From the NCBI GenBank assembly GCA_017617935.1, contig JAFZVF010000038.1, positions 1 through 50,315 on the forward strand: a stretch of 50,315 nucleotides of DNA, given 5' to 3'. Below, one piece after another: positions 16,064 to 24,987 of this stretch. Numbering within the stretch: position 1 is the stretch's first letter; each line of letters begins with the position of its first letter. The stretch comes from Clostridiales bacterium (lineage in GTDB: Bacteria > Bacillota > Clostridia > Saccharofermentanales > Saccharofermentanaceae). The notes beneath the pieces were generated by a model. It searched no databases and had not been told where the DNA came from. It was given only the letters and a program-made list of their open reading frames with translations. The position numbers were made by a program, and so were the translations under genes.

Positions 16064-16964
16064 GCTTAGCTGCAGCACGCCGGGCACAAGGCTCGACGTC
16101 TTTATTTCCGAGAACTCGGGACGCGATTATTCGAGGTCCTTTTACAAAAGGCTCATCACCAACGGCATGGTGGAGGTCAACGGCAAGGCCGCTTCAAAAG
16201 CGGGCCTCATCCTTGAGGACGGGGACTTGGTCGAGGTGACTTTCCCTGAGCCCGAAAACAGTGACAACATTCCTCAGGACATTCCGCTCGACATCTTGTA
16301 TGAGGATTCGGACATCCTCGTCATCAACAAGCCTCAGGGCATGGTGGTGCATCCCGCAGCGGGCCATCACGAGGGAACGCTGGTCAACGCGCTCCTTGCT
16401 CATTGCGGCGAAGACCTTTCCGACATAAACGGCGTGATCCGGCCCGGCATCGTTCACCGTATCGACAAGGACACTTCAGGCGTCATGCTTGCCTGCAAGA
16501 ACAACGAGACCCATCTTGCGCTGGCCGACATGCTCTCAAGGCATGAGATCGTCAGGGAGTACAGGGCTTTGGTTTACGGTGTTATATCAGAAGAGAGGGG
16601 CACCATTGACGCCCCGATCGGAAGGTCTTCGTCGGACAGAAAGAAGATGGCCGTCGTAAAGGACGGAAAGAGCGCGGTCACCCATTTCACCGTTGTCAAA
16701 AGATTTGCAGAGGCTACGGACCTTTTGCTTAGGCTTGAGACGGGAAGGACCCATCAGATAAGGGTCCACATGGGTTACATCAACCATCCGGTCTTAGGCG
16801 ACCCCGTCTATGCGGCAAGACGCCAGAAATTCGGACTTGAAGGCCAGGCGCTTCACAGCTGCTCGATCACTTTCGTCCATCCGAGGACCGGAGAGACCAT
16901 GCATTTTGAAGCGCCGCTGCCTGATTACTTCATAGAAGCGGAAAAACTTCTTACGCCGCTATGA
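16050..16964 (+). CDS. rluD: RluA-family 23S rRNA pseudouridine synthase (RluD-like)
   Basis: The product is 304 aa. An N-terminal S4 RNA-binding domain (about 1-65) is followed by the synthase domain: ILVINKPQGMVVHPAAGH, then GIVHRIDKDTSGVML with the catalytic Asp in HRIDKDTSG, and ETGRTHQIRVHM. It converts uridines to pseudouridine in rRNA. It overlaps lspA by 14 bp; the lspA-rluD pair is standard in Bacillota. Confidence 0.92.
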   Translation: MEKIKLSCSTPGTRLDVFISENSGRDYSRSFYKRLITNGMVEVNGKAASKAGLILEDGDLVEVTFPEPENSDNIPQDIPLDILYEDSDILVINKPQGMVVHPAAGHHEGTLVNALLAHCGEDLSDINGVIRPGIVHRIDKDTSGVMLACKNNETHLALADMLSRHEIVREYRALVYGVISEERGTIDAPIGRSSSDRKKMAVVKDGKSAVTHFTVVKRFAEATDLLLRLETGRTHQIRVHMGYINHPVLGDPVYAARRQKFGLEGQALHSCSITFVHPRTGETMHFEAPLPDYFIEAEKLLTPL

Positions 16965-17001
16965 GATTGACGGTTAGCCTCATTTGACAGATAATTTTAC
17001 T

Positions 17002-17940
17002 ATGACAGAGAAATTGGACATCAAAGGCGCCTTTGACAGCGCTGTCGGCGTTTATTGGAACAAGATCGCTTCCGCTTTCGGCGTCGGCATTTCGCTTGAC
17101 GGGGGCGGCGTCGAGATAACGGGCGACGACAGCCTGTCCGTACTACGCGCAAAAGGCGTTCTTTCAGCGCTTTCCGACTTCGCTAAGGAAGGCGAGATCG
17201 ACGCGACTCTTCCTGATTATCTGATATTCCTTGCGCGTTCCGGAAAACTCGAGGAGTTTCTGGAAGGCAGTGACAGGGTCTTTTACGCGACTCCTTCAGG
17301 CCGACCGATTAAGGCCAAGACTCTGGGTCAGCGCGTTTATATTGATGCACTTGAGCGTTCGGAACTCGTCATATGCTCAGGACCTGCGGGAACCGGAAAA
17401 ACATTTTTGGGAGTCGCAATGGCCGTAAAGGCTTTGAAGGCCCGCGAAGTCTCAAGGATAATCCTTACAAGGCCCGCGCTCGAAGCAGGCGAGAGGCTGG
17501 GCTTCCTTCCGGGCGACATCGAAGAGAAGGTCGATCCATACATGAGGCCTCTTTACGATGCGCTTTCAGTGCTTTTGGGAACTGAATCCTTTGACAGATA
17601 CTATGAAAAGGGCCTGATCGAGGTTTCGCCCCTTGCGTTCATGAGGGGAAGAAATCTTGACGACTGCTTCGTCGTTCTCGACGAGGCTCAGAATACGACT
17701 TGCGAGCAGATGAAGATGTTCCTTACGAGGATCGGATTGAACTGCAGGGCGGTCGCGTGTGGCGACTTTACGCAGATAGACCTTCCGAGGGGCGTTGAAA
17801 GCGGTCTGGATGACTGCATCAGGGTGCTCCGCGGAGTCGAGGGGATAAGCATAGTGAGCATGACCGAAACGGACATCGTCCGAAACAGCCTTGTTCAGAG
17901 GATCGTACGGGCATATGAGAAAGCGGGTCAGGAAAAATGA
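17002..17940 (+). CDS. phoH: PhoH-family ATPase
   Basis: The product is 312 aa. Walker A reads GPAGTGKT (about 127-134) and Walker B is FVVLDEAQNT; ILTRPALEAGERLGFLPGD is a PhoH hallmark. The family is linked to RNA metabolism and in this gene order precedes the 7TM-HD protein, YbeY and Era. No Shine-Dalgarno is visible before the ATG at 17002 or an in-frame TTG at 16984, so the start is uncertain. The stop overlaps the next start (ATGA). Confidence 0.9.
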   Translation: MTEKLDIKGAFDSAVGVYWNKIASAFGVGISLDGGGVEITGDDSLSVLRAKGVLSALSDFAKEGEIDATLPDYLIFLARSGKLEEFLEGSDRVFYATPSGRPIKAKTLGQRVYIDALERSELVICSGPAGTGKTFLGVAMAVKALKAREVSRIILTRPALEAGERLGFLPGDIEEKVDPYMRPLYDALSVLLGTESFDRYYEKGLIEVSPLAFMRGRNLDDCFVVLDEAQNTTCEQMKMFLTRIGLNCRAVACGDFTQIDLPRGVESGLDDCIRVLRGVEGISIVSMTETDIVRNSLVQRIVRAYEKAGQEK

Positions 17941-20015
17941 ACGTCGATAAGAAAAAGAAGGGGATATTCAGTTTCCACCAGGTCATTTCCTTAATTCTTG
18001 CAGCGTTGACCGTAGCCGCGATCGTTTATTACGGATCACTCCCGGTCAGTTACGATTACCGCGTCGGTTCGATCGCGGTGAGCGACATCTACGCTCCGAG
18101 AACCTTTACCGATACATATGAAACGAAGAGAAGGGCGATTATCGCTAGGGAAAACGCCGATGACATCTTTGTCAAATCCGCGACCGTTTCAGAAGAGAAC
18201 ATCAACAGGACCAAGCAGTTCTTCGAACTCGCCGATCAGGTCAGGAACGACATAATCAAGGAGAGGGCGACCAATACTCAGCTTTCGTCTGCCGAAGGCG
18301 CCAACCGTCTTTCAAAGCTGGTCGCCCAGAAGATGAATAAGGAGATCTCCTCTAGGAGGCTCGTTTCATTCATCGACATGAGTTCAACCGCTTTCCCGTT
18401 CATCCGCGACAAGTCCGTAGCGATTGCGGAATTGCTCATGACCGAAGAGATCGGCCAGGACGAGCTTGCCAACAAGATCCTGATCCACATCAACAATTTC
18501 AAGACTTCGTCGCCTTCTTACTCAGGTTATACGGATTCGATGTCGGCAGTTCTCAACGCCGTGATCGAGCCGAACGTCATATACGACGAGACGGCTTCGG
18601 CTGACGCCGCACAGAACGCCTACAATGCCGTAATGAACGATCCCGTCACCGTCGACAAGGGCGCCAGGCTCGTTGAGACCGGAGGCAAGATCGACGATCA
18701 CATCTACAGCAACCTTGTCGACCTTGAGTTGATCCGTGACAACAAGTTCGACCTGGTCATCCTTTTGAGGGTGTTGCTCTATGTGGCCGTTATATCCGTC
18801 GGCGTCGTTTTCTATCTGAACTCTAAGATCAGAAACAAAGAGATCGAAAATCCGGTGTTCTACATGCTGGTCGTTACCTTCCTTGTTCCTATCGCGGCTT
18901 CCATATATCTGTCGAACCTTTCGCCATTGTTCTGCATCGTGCCGTTCTTCACGGCGGTCTGTTCGACCTACATGGGCACTCACGACGGAATAATCCTCTC
19001 GTTGTTCAATTTCATGTACGTCTGGCCCGTTTATTACTTCGATACGCAGGCCCTGTTCATCAACGTCATCGTCATAGTCTTCTGCGCGATCTTCGCAGGA
19101 AAGTCCGCAAGGGTCTCTACAAATGCGTCGCTCATCCTGTATCCGACGCTTGCCGCGATCACGGCTTCCTTGGTGTACGGATTCCTGATCGGCGCAACGC
19201 GTGACGAGTTCATCAACGCGGGAGTCTTCGCGCTCATTAGCTGTATCGCTTCGCTCGTCGCGGCCGTTGGTCTTTCGCCGATCTATGAGCTCTTGAGCAA
19301 TGCCGCGTCTCCGATCAAGCTCATTTCCTTGAGCCAGCCTGGACAGCATCTGTTAAAGAGGCTGTTCATGGAAGCTTCGGGCACCTATTCTCACTCCATG
19401 ATGGTCGCCAATCTCGCGGACGCTGCTGCGGAAGCGATCGGTGCTGACGCGCTGCTCTGCAAGGTCGCATCCTACTATCACGACATCGGCAAGCTCAATG
19501 CGGTCCTGTATTTTACCGAGAACCAGTCAAACGGCGTCAATCCGCATGACGACCTTACGGTAAAGGAGAGCGTTGACATCATTACCGCGCATACCGAGAA
19601 TGGCGTTCTTCTCGCGAAGAAGGAACGTCTTCCTTCCGCAATAATCAAGATAATCGACGAACACCACGGCACGACCGTACCCGGATACTTCTATCACAAG
19701 GCTTGTGAGGAAGCCAAGATCAAGGGCTTGGAACCGCCGGACATCGAGAATTTCAGATACAGAGGACACATTCCTTCTTCAAGGGAATCGGCTGTCGTAA
19801 TGCTCGCTGATACTTGCGAGGCCGCGGTAAGGTCCAAGAAGATCACCACCGCGGATGGCGCGGAGGAGCTCGTCAGGGCTCTTGTACGCGACAAGATCGA
19901 CCAGGACCAGCTCAAGAACTCCGGTCTGTCTTTCGATGACCTCGAGAAGATCATTCTTTCCTTCAGACAGATCTACGAAGGAATGTTCCATGAAAGGATC
20001 AAGTACCCCTCATGA
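17937..20015 (+). CDS. 7TM-HD family phosphodiesterase (PgpH-like, c-di-AMP)
   Basis: The product is 692 aa. One N-terminal membrane helix (about 15-33) leads to an extracytoplasmic domain (about 45-275), seven helices (about 280-470) and a C-terminal HD hydrolase domain (about 475-685). The HD motifs are HSMMVANLA, SYYHDIGKL, EHHG and ADTCEAAVRS. Listeria PgpH with this architecture degrades cyclic di-AMP to pApA, so a role in c-di-AMP turnover is likely. It lies directly ahead of the YbeY-Era gene and overlaps both neighbours by 4 bp. Confidence 0.9.
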   Translation: MNVDKKKKGIFSFHQVISLILAALTVAAIVYYGSLPVSYDYRVGSIAVSDIYAPRTFTDTYETKRRAIIARENADDIFVKSATVSEENINRTKQFFELADQVRNDIIKERATNTQLSSAEGANRLSKLVAQKMNKEISSRRLVSFIDMSSTAFPFIRDKSVAIAELLMTEEIGQDELANKILIHINNFKTSSPSYSGYTDSMSAVLNAVIEPNVIYDETASADAAQNAYNAVMNDPVTVDKGARLVETGGKIDDHIYSNLVDLELIRDNKFDLVILLRVLLYVAVISVGVVFYLNSKIRNKEIENPVFYMLVVTFLVPIAASIYLSNLSPLFCIVPFFTAVCSTYMGTHDGIILSLFNFMYVWPVYYFDTQALFINVIVIVFCAIFAGKSARVSTNASLILYPTLAAITASLVYGFLIGATRDEFINAGVFALISCIASLVAAVGLSPIYELLSNAASPIKLISLSQPGQHLLKRLFMEASGTYSHSMMVANLADAAAEAIGADALLCKVASYYHDIGKLNAVLYFTENQSNGVNPHDDLTVKESVDIITAHTENGVLLAKKERLPSAIIKIIDEHHGTTVPGYFYHKACEEAKIKGLEPPDIENFRYRGHIPSSRESAVVMLADTCEAAVRSKKITTADGAEELVRALVRDKIDQDQLKNSGLSFDDLEKIILSFRQIYEGMFHERIKYPS

Positions 20016-21538
20016 TTATCAGGACAGTATATTCAGACGAAAACCATCCGGAAGAATCGCTTGAAGAGATAAGCGCCCTCATTCCCAAGGTCTCGGAAGC
20101 CGTTTGCACGGAAGACTTCATCTCGCCCCAGGCGATGAGGACGATGAAGGAAGCCTACGTCACGCTGACTTTCGTAACTCCCGAAGAGATAAGGGAAGTC
20201 AATTCCGAGCAGCGCGGCATCGACAAGGAGACGGACTGTCTTTCGTTCCCGATGTTCGGCATGAAGGAGGGAAGCTTTGAAGAAATCCCTTCCGCAGGAG
20301 ATTACGAGACCGACGATGACGGAAACGAGGCTCTGTGCTACGGCGACGTCTTGATTAACCTTTCCGCCGCAAAAAAGCAAAGTGATGAATTCGGACATTC
20401 CTTTGAGCGCGAAGTCATATTCCTGATTGGACATTCCTTATTGCATCTTTTCGGTTATGACCATATCGATCCCAAAGATGAGAAGGTCATGATTGCAAAG
20501 CAGAAGCGTCTCATGGCGGCCGTAGGGCTCGCATTTGACGACGAGATCGAAGACGTCTGTGAAATGGATAACCATAAGGACGAGGGCGCGATCCTTCCCG
20601 CCGGAGAGCTTTGCGCGCACGTCGGAACGGTGGCCCTGTTGGGACGCCCGAACGTTGGCAAGTCCACGCTTATCAACTGCATCTCCGGAATGAAGATCGC
20701 GATCGTTTCCCACAAGCCGCAGACTACGAGGACCAACATAAGGTCGATATACAACACTGAAGACACGCAGATTATTTTCACGGACACTCCGGGCGTTCAC
20801 AAGCCCGGCTCGAAGATGGGCGGCATAATGGTCGAGAAGTCGTTCAGATCCGCCATTGCGGCAGACGTCGTCCTGCTCATTGCCGACGGAAGATTTGAAG
20901 AACCCGGAAGCGTTGAAAAGCGCCTCATCAAGCTTTGCGAAGAAAACAAAAAGAAAGTCGTTCTCGCGATAAATAGGGAAGACGAAGTTGGAAAGAACGC
21001 GCTTCTTCCCATCACCGCAAACTACTCGCAGCTTTACGATTTCGCGGACGTCGTCCCGATAAGCGCCAAGACAGGAAAGGGCGTTGAAACGCTTTTGGAG
21101 GTGCTCACAAACCTTCTTCCCGAAGGCCCGAGGCTCTACGACGGGGAATACCTGACTGACCAAACCGAGCGTGAGATAGCCGGCGAAATGATCAGGGAGC
21201 AGATCCTGCATTACACCGATCAGGAGATCCCTCACGGCACTGCGGTCATCGTTACCGAGTTCAAGGAAAGCGCAGCCGAGGACGGTGAGGACGAGTATGA
21301 CCGTTCCATTGTCGTGATAAAGGCAGACATCCTTTGCATGAGAAAGTCGCACAAGGGCATTCTCATCGGTGAGGACGGCAAGATGATCAAGCGCATTGGC
21401 ACCGCCGCCAGAAAGAACATCGAAAAGATGCTCGGTTGCAAAGTCTATCTCGACCTTTACGTAAAGGTTAGGGAAGACTGGCAGAACAATGATGCCATAT
21501 TGAGGGAGACGGGTCTTTCCGACACGGAGGAAGACTGA
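20012..21538 (+). CDS. ybeY-era: Fused endoribonuclease YbeY and GTPase Era
   Basis: The product is 508 aa in one unbroken frame. Residues 1-175 are YbeY, the metal-dependent RNase for rRNA maturation: TDCLSFP, GDVLINL and the zinc site HSLLHLFGYDH (His141, His145, His151). After an acidic linker (about 175-205), residues 206-508 are Era, which binds the 3' end of 16S rRNA during 30S assembly: G1 GRPNVGKS (211-218), PQTTR, G3 DTPG (258-261), G5 SAK (351-353), and a C-terminal KH domain with KGILIGEDGKMIK. The G4 motif is NRED (321-324) where NKxD is expected. An internal ATG at 20564 has no ribosome site. The dgkA and cdd genes often found between ybeY and era are missing. It overlaps the upstream gene by 4 bp and recO by 1 bp. 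Confidence 0.93.
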   Translation: MIIRTVYSDENHPEESLEEISALIPKVSEAVCTEDFISPQAMRTMKEAYVTLTFVTPEEIREVNSEQRGIDKETDCLSFPMFGMKEGSFEEIPSAGDYETDDDGNEALCYGDVLINLSAAKKQSDEFGHSFEREVIFLIGHSLLHLFGYDHIDPKDEKVMIAKQKRLMAAVGLAFDDEIEDVCEMDNHKDEGAILPAGELCAHVGTVALLGRPNVGKSTLINCISGMKIAIVSHKPQTTRTNIRSIYNTEDTQIIFTDTPGVHKPGSKMGGIMVEKSFRSAIAADVVLLIADGRFEEPGSVEKRLIKLCEENKKKVVLAINREDEVGKNALLPITANYSQLYDFADVVPISAKTGKGVETLLEVLTNLLPEGPRLYDGEYLTDQTEREIAGEMIREQILHYTDQEIPHGTAVIVTEFKESAAEDGEDEYDRSIVVIKADILCMRKSHKGILIGEDGKMIKRIGTAARKNIEKMLGCKVYLDLYVKVREDWQNNDAILRETGLSDTEED

Positions 21539-22305
21539 TGGAACCGTTCTCCTGCAGGGGAATAATCTTAGCGTCAAGTGAATTCAAGGAAAAGGACCGC
21601 CTTGTCTCCGTACTTACTGCGGACAAAGGGCTGGTTACCGTCTGCGCGAAGGGCGTAGGGCGTCCCGGATCCAAGTCGGCGTTTGCTTCCATTCCCTTCC
21701 TTGTATGCGACCTCGTGGTCAGCGTTTCACACGGATACTACTATCTTAAGGAAGGCACGATCGTTGAGAACAATTCCGAGATAATGAACAGCCTTGAGGC
21801 CATGACGTGTGCCTCTCACATATCTACCTGTCTTTTGGATTCCACGTTCCAGGGTGAGAACGCGCACGAAGCCTACGAGCTTGCCGCATATGCGTTCTAC
21901 ATGCTCGCAAAGCACCCGCAGGACTATCTTGTCGTATATTCGGCATTCAACTGGCGCCTTTTGACCATAGCGGGTTTTACCGTCAGATATGAGGTCACGA
22001 ATAACGGCGGAGAGGACCTGGTTCCCGGTAAGGATTATCTGGTAAGCCTTACGGGAGGAACGATAGAGACCGTGAAAAACTCCAAGGCGGGGAGGCTTAC
22101 GGGAACCGAATACCGCATTCTTCCCTTTGACGCGGTCAAAGCCCTGAACTATTTCTCGGATTGTCCTTTGAACCGCCTTTTCACCGCGAAGGCGTCAGAA
22201 GAGGTCGTGTCAGCGTTAAAGGACTTTACGACGGCGTATCTTTCCGTCCAGTTCGACAAGAACTACGACGGTCTTTCCATCTTGGACGGCATTCCGGGAA
22301 AATAA
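21538..22305 (+). CDS. recO: DNA repair protein RecO
   Basis: The product is 255 aa. The N-terminal OB-fold begins CRGIILASSEFKEKDRLVSVLTADKGLVTVCAKGV, typical of RecO, followed by the helical domain. RecO loads RecA on SSB-coated DNA in gap repair. The zinc-binding cysteines found in many RecO proteins are not visible (only isolated Cys remain). It follows era as in many Bacillota; the ATG overlaps the preceding stop by 1 bp. It ends 8 bp from the convergent helicase gene. Confidence 0.85.
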   Translation: MEPFSCRGIILASSEFKEKDRLVSVLTADKGLVTVCAKGVGRPGSKSAFASIPFLVCDLVVSVSHGYYYLKEGTIVENNSEIMNSLEAMTCASHISTCLLDSTFQGENAHEAYELAAYAFYMLAKHPQDYLVVYSAFNWRLLTIAGFTVRYEVTNNGGEDLVPGKDYLVSLTGGTIETVKNSKAGRLTGTEYRILPFDAVKALNYFSDCPLNRLFTAKASEEVVSALKDFTTAYLSVQFDKNYDGLSILDGIPGK

Positions 22306-22313
22306 GCTTCAGT

Positions 22314-24674
22314 TCAGATCTTCCAGTGATCAGGGAAGAGCATGACGTACTCGGGGTTCTCGAGCCTTGAATCAATGAGCAGGGCAAATCCTGTGTCTTC
22401 TTCCGTTCTGATGACCCTTCCTACAGCCTGCAGGACCTTTTGCCAGCCGGGGAACCTGTATGCGAAGGCGAATCCGTCACCGAATTTCTCCGTGTAGTAG
22501 TTGAGCAGTATCTGCCTTTCAGGCGTGACTTTGGGAAGGCCCACGCCTACGATTATTACGCCCGAAAGCCTGTCTCCGACGAGGTCTATTCCTTCTCCGA
22601 AATGGCCGCCCAATACGGCCGTTCCGAGCAGAAGCCCGTCTGACGGCTCTGCAAATGCTGCAAGGTATTCGTTCTTGTCGTGTTCCGTCATTTCGGGGAA
22701 CTGCGATATTATCCTCGTATTGTCGGAACCGAGCAGTTCCTTGACCTTTGGCATTATCAGGTTCATGTATTCGAAAGACGGGAAGAAGACCATGTAGTTT
22801 CCGGTCATTCCGATCAAGGCGTCCGTTATCTTCCGCGCAAGCTCGTCCTTCGTCTCGTTTCTGTTCTTGTATGCCGTGCTGATCTCCGTATCGAGCATCA
22901 GTTCGAGATTCTCGGGCGGGAAGGGAGAAGGAAGCTGCAAAGTGGCGGTATAGTCCGCATCGCGCCCGACTAAGCAGTTGCGGTAGTATTCAAAGGGCGA
23001 GAGCGTAGCGGAGAAGAATATTACCGGGAGCTTGTCCTTGATTATCCTGTCTATCTTTGATGAACAGTCGAGGCAGTTCAGCGTCAATACGACGTCCGAC
23101 CTGTCCTTGCCGATCGTCGTGATGTAGGAATCGTCAAAGTAGTGTTCCAGGATGGTAAGGAAATATCTTGCTTCAAAGAAGAACTTCATCGAGGTCTTTC
23201 TCGTCTGCCCCTGTTCGATCCCGTCCAATACGTCGCCAAGGCACTTGACCACGTACCACATCTTGGCGTAGAGCTTTCTCGGAGGCTGCCGCATCGCTTC
23301 CCAGCCGTCGGTCCTGATGATCTTCCTTTCTTCGGCTTCCTCCAGAACGGCAAAGCACGAACTGTTGTTGCTGAACATCTGTGACGCGGTCACGAAATAC
23401 TGTCTGAGCTGATGGATGAGCGCGGATATGCGCGTGTCCTTGTCCTTGAAGTCCTTGATCATCTCGTCTATGAGGCTCAGTGAAAAAGAAGCTGAGAACA
23501 TGTCACGGCCTCGGTCGATCATGTTATGTGCCTCGTCGACCAGCACGACGCACTTGGGTGCTCCGGGGTCGTCATCCATGAGCGAGACCCTGGGGTGGAA
23601 GACGTGGTTGTAATCTCCGATTATCACGGTGCAGTAGTTCATCGTGTCTATCATGAACTCGTGCGGGCATATTCCGAATCTTCCGGCTATCTCGGATATA
23701 ATCTCCGGCGTGATCTCGTCCCTGGTCAGGACTTCTTCCAGCGCGGGCTTGAGCTTTCCATAGTATTTTTTTGCCAGAGGACAGAACTTTGCGTCGCATT
23801 CGGTGCCGAAAGGACACATCTTTTCCTTGGACTGCAGCAGGATGGAACGGATGAGAAGGCCCTTGGCGCGCATGTCGTTCAATGCTTTTGAAGCGACGTT
23901 GCGGGTCGCGGACTTGGCCGTCAGATAGTAGATCTTTGAATATCTTCCTTTAAGAAGTCCCTTGATCGCGGGATAAAGCGTGGAAATGGTCTTGCCGATG
24001 CCCGTCGGAGCCTCAACGAAAAGGGTGGTGCCTGAAGTGAGGGAAAGGAGGGACTTTTTCATGAATTCCTTCTGGCCCGCGCGGATCACGTCGTAAGGGA
24101 AGGTCGCTTCCTTTACCGAAGTGATCATCTCGCTGCCGTAATCCAGAAGCCTCTTGGCAAATACGGCGTATTCCATGCAGGTTGACTCAAAGAAGGCTTC
24201 GGCCTCTTCGTAAGACATGGAAAAACTCTCTTCATACGCCTTGAAAGTCGTGACGGAGACATACCTGAGCGTCAGGGTGACGTCCATTACGTTGCTGTTG
24301 GAAAAGATGTACATCGCTCCGTAGAGCTTGAGCTGCGTTACGTGTTCGGGTCTTACCAGGCTCTTGAAGCTGTCCCTGGCGGAATTGAACGATTTTATCT
24401 CGAATATCCTTGGGGCCTTGTTCTTCTCGGACAGCATGGCGTCAAAACGACCCTGCACCTTCAGGTTCAGCCCGGGGGTACCGTCATATACCCAAGACAG
24501 GGATTCTTCAGTCGTAACGACGTCGCCGTATTCCTTGCGGAGCTCGGAAAAGACCTTCTGGTGGAGCCTCGTGCCTTCAGTACCGCAGACGGACTGGTAT
24601 GAGCCGCCCGCCATGTCGCCCGCGCGGGATACGTACTGAGATAGAGCTGTTACTGAGACCGTGATTTCGTTCAT
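22314..24674 (-). CDS. PD-(D/E)XK nuclease fused to Fe-S DinG/XPD-type DNA helicase
   Basis: The product is 786 aa from the ATG at 24674. Residues 1-190 form a RecB/Cas4-like nuclease: GRFDAML (Asp78), FEIKS (Glu92, Lys94) and TQLKLYGAMY (Gln114, Tyr118). The superfamily 2 helicase follows, with Walker A EAPTGIGKT (about 222-229), four Cys spaced as an XPD-type iron-sulfur cluster (about 287, 293, 298, 336), DEAH (about 380-383) and the C-terminal blocks FFSATLSP, LLGTAVLGGHFGEGIDL and QAVGRVIRTEEDTG. It likely unwinds and cuts DNA during repair. The longer frame upstream of 24674 crosses the promoter and is not used. TATAAT ends 6 nt before the ATG, with no Shine-Dalgarno. Confidence 0.88.
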   Translation of the reverse strand: MNEITVSVTALSQYVSRAGDMAGGSYQSVCGTEGTRLHQKVFSELRKEYGDVVTTEESLSWVYDGTPGLNLKVQGRFDAMLSEKNKAPRIFEIKSFNSARDSFKSLVRPEHVTQLKLYGAMYIFSNSNVMDVTLTLRYVSVTTFKAYEESFSMSYEEAEAFFESTCMEYAVFAKRLLDYGSEMITSVKEATFPYDVIRAGQKEFMKKSLLSLTSGTTLFVEAPTGIGKTISTLYPAIKGLLKGRYSKIYYLTAKSATRNVASKALNDMRAKGLLIRSILLQSKEKMCPFGTECDAKFCPLAKKYYGKLKPALEEVLTRDEITPEIISEIAGRFGICPHEFMIDTMNYCTVIIGDYNHVFHPRVSLMDDDPGAPKCVVLVDEAHNMIDRGRDMFSASFSLSLIDEMIKDFKDKDTRISALIHQLRQYFVTASQMFSNNSSCFAVLEEAEERKIIRTDGWEAMRQPPRKLYAKMWYVVKCLGDVLDGIEQGQTRKTSMKFFFEARYFLTILEHYFDDSYITTIGKDRSDVVLTLNCLDCSSKIDRIIKDKLPVIFFSATLSPFEYYRNCLVGRDADYTATLQLPSPFPPENLELMLDTEISTAYKNRNETKDELARKITDALIGMTGNYMVFFPSFEYMNLIMPKVKELLGSDNTRIISQFPEMTEHDKNEYLAAFAEPSDGLLLGTAVLGGHFGEGIDLVGDRLSGVIIVGVGLPKVTPERQILLNYYTEKFGDGFAFAYRFPGWQKVLQAVGRVIRTEEDTGFALLIDSRLENPEYVMLFPDHWKI

Positions 24675-24680
24675 AAGACA

Positions 24681-24686
24681 ATTATA
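24681..24686 (-). promoter_or_regulatory. -10 box of the nuclease-helicase gene (predicted leaderless)
   Basis: On the minus strand TATAAT is followed by TGTCTT and then the ATG, which places the expected transcription start on the start codon. The -35 region is weak (TTTCGC, 16 bp upstream). Confidence 0.5.
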
Positions 24687-24740
24687 TAGTTTTTGGTTTT
24701 CCGCGAAAGGCGGGCGGAAGGGTTGTCCGCTAAACCGATA

Positions 24741-24769
24741 TTGAAAAACAAAACCCGTTGTTATAGAAT
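24741..24769 (+). promoter_or_regulatory. Promoter of tRNA-Leu
   Basis: TTGAAA and TAGAAT are separated by 17 bp, ending 10 bp before the mature tRNA 5' end. Confidence 0.6.
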
Positions 24770-24779
24770 TTACGGGCAC

Positions 24780-24866
24780 GCAGATGTGGTGGAATTGGCA
24801 GACGCGCTAGCTTCAGGTGCTAGTGGGAGCAATCTCGTGCGGGTTCAAGTCCCGCCATCTGCACCA
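24780..24866 (+). tRNA. tRNA-Leu (anticodon CAG)
   Basis: The acceptor arm GCAGATG pairs with CATCTGC. The anticodon stem CTAGC/GCTAG encloses TTCAGGT, anticodon CAG, decoding CTG. The long variable arm (GTGGGAGCAATCTCGTG) is that of a class II tRNA, and the T-arm reads GGGTTCAAGTCCC. The 3' CCA is encoded. Confidence 0.95.
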
Positions 24867-24871
24867 AATTG

Positions 24872-24910
24872 CCCTCTTTTTGCCACAAAAAAGGGGGTTT
24901 ATTTATTTTT
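24872..24910 (+). terminator. Terminator after tRNA-Leu
   Basis: CCCTCTTTTT pairs with AAAAAGGGGG (one G-T pair) around a short loop and is followed by a T-rich tract. It lies 6 nt behind the tRNA. Confidence 0.7.
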
Positions 24911-24987
24911 GACTTTAATGTATATTCCTTAACAGTTTGGGATTATTTGATTACCAAAACATTTAACTGCATATGGGGAGGAAAATT

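Noticed and set aside
16984..17001. TTGACA next to GATAAT upstream of phoH as a promoter
   Set aside because: The two boxes are adjacent with no spacer; the gene is better explained as part of the upstream operon.
20438..21577. A 379-codon minus-strand frame opposite era
   Set aside because: No recognisable protein features; the plus-strand fusion has clear domain motifs throughout, so this is a shadow frame.
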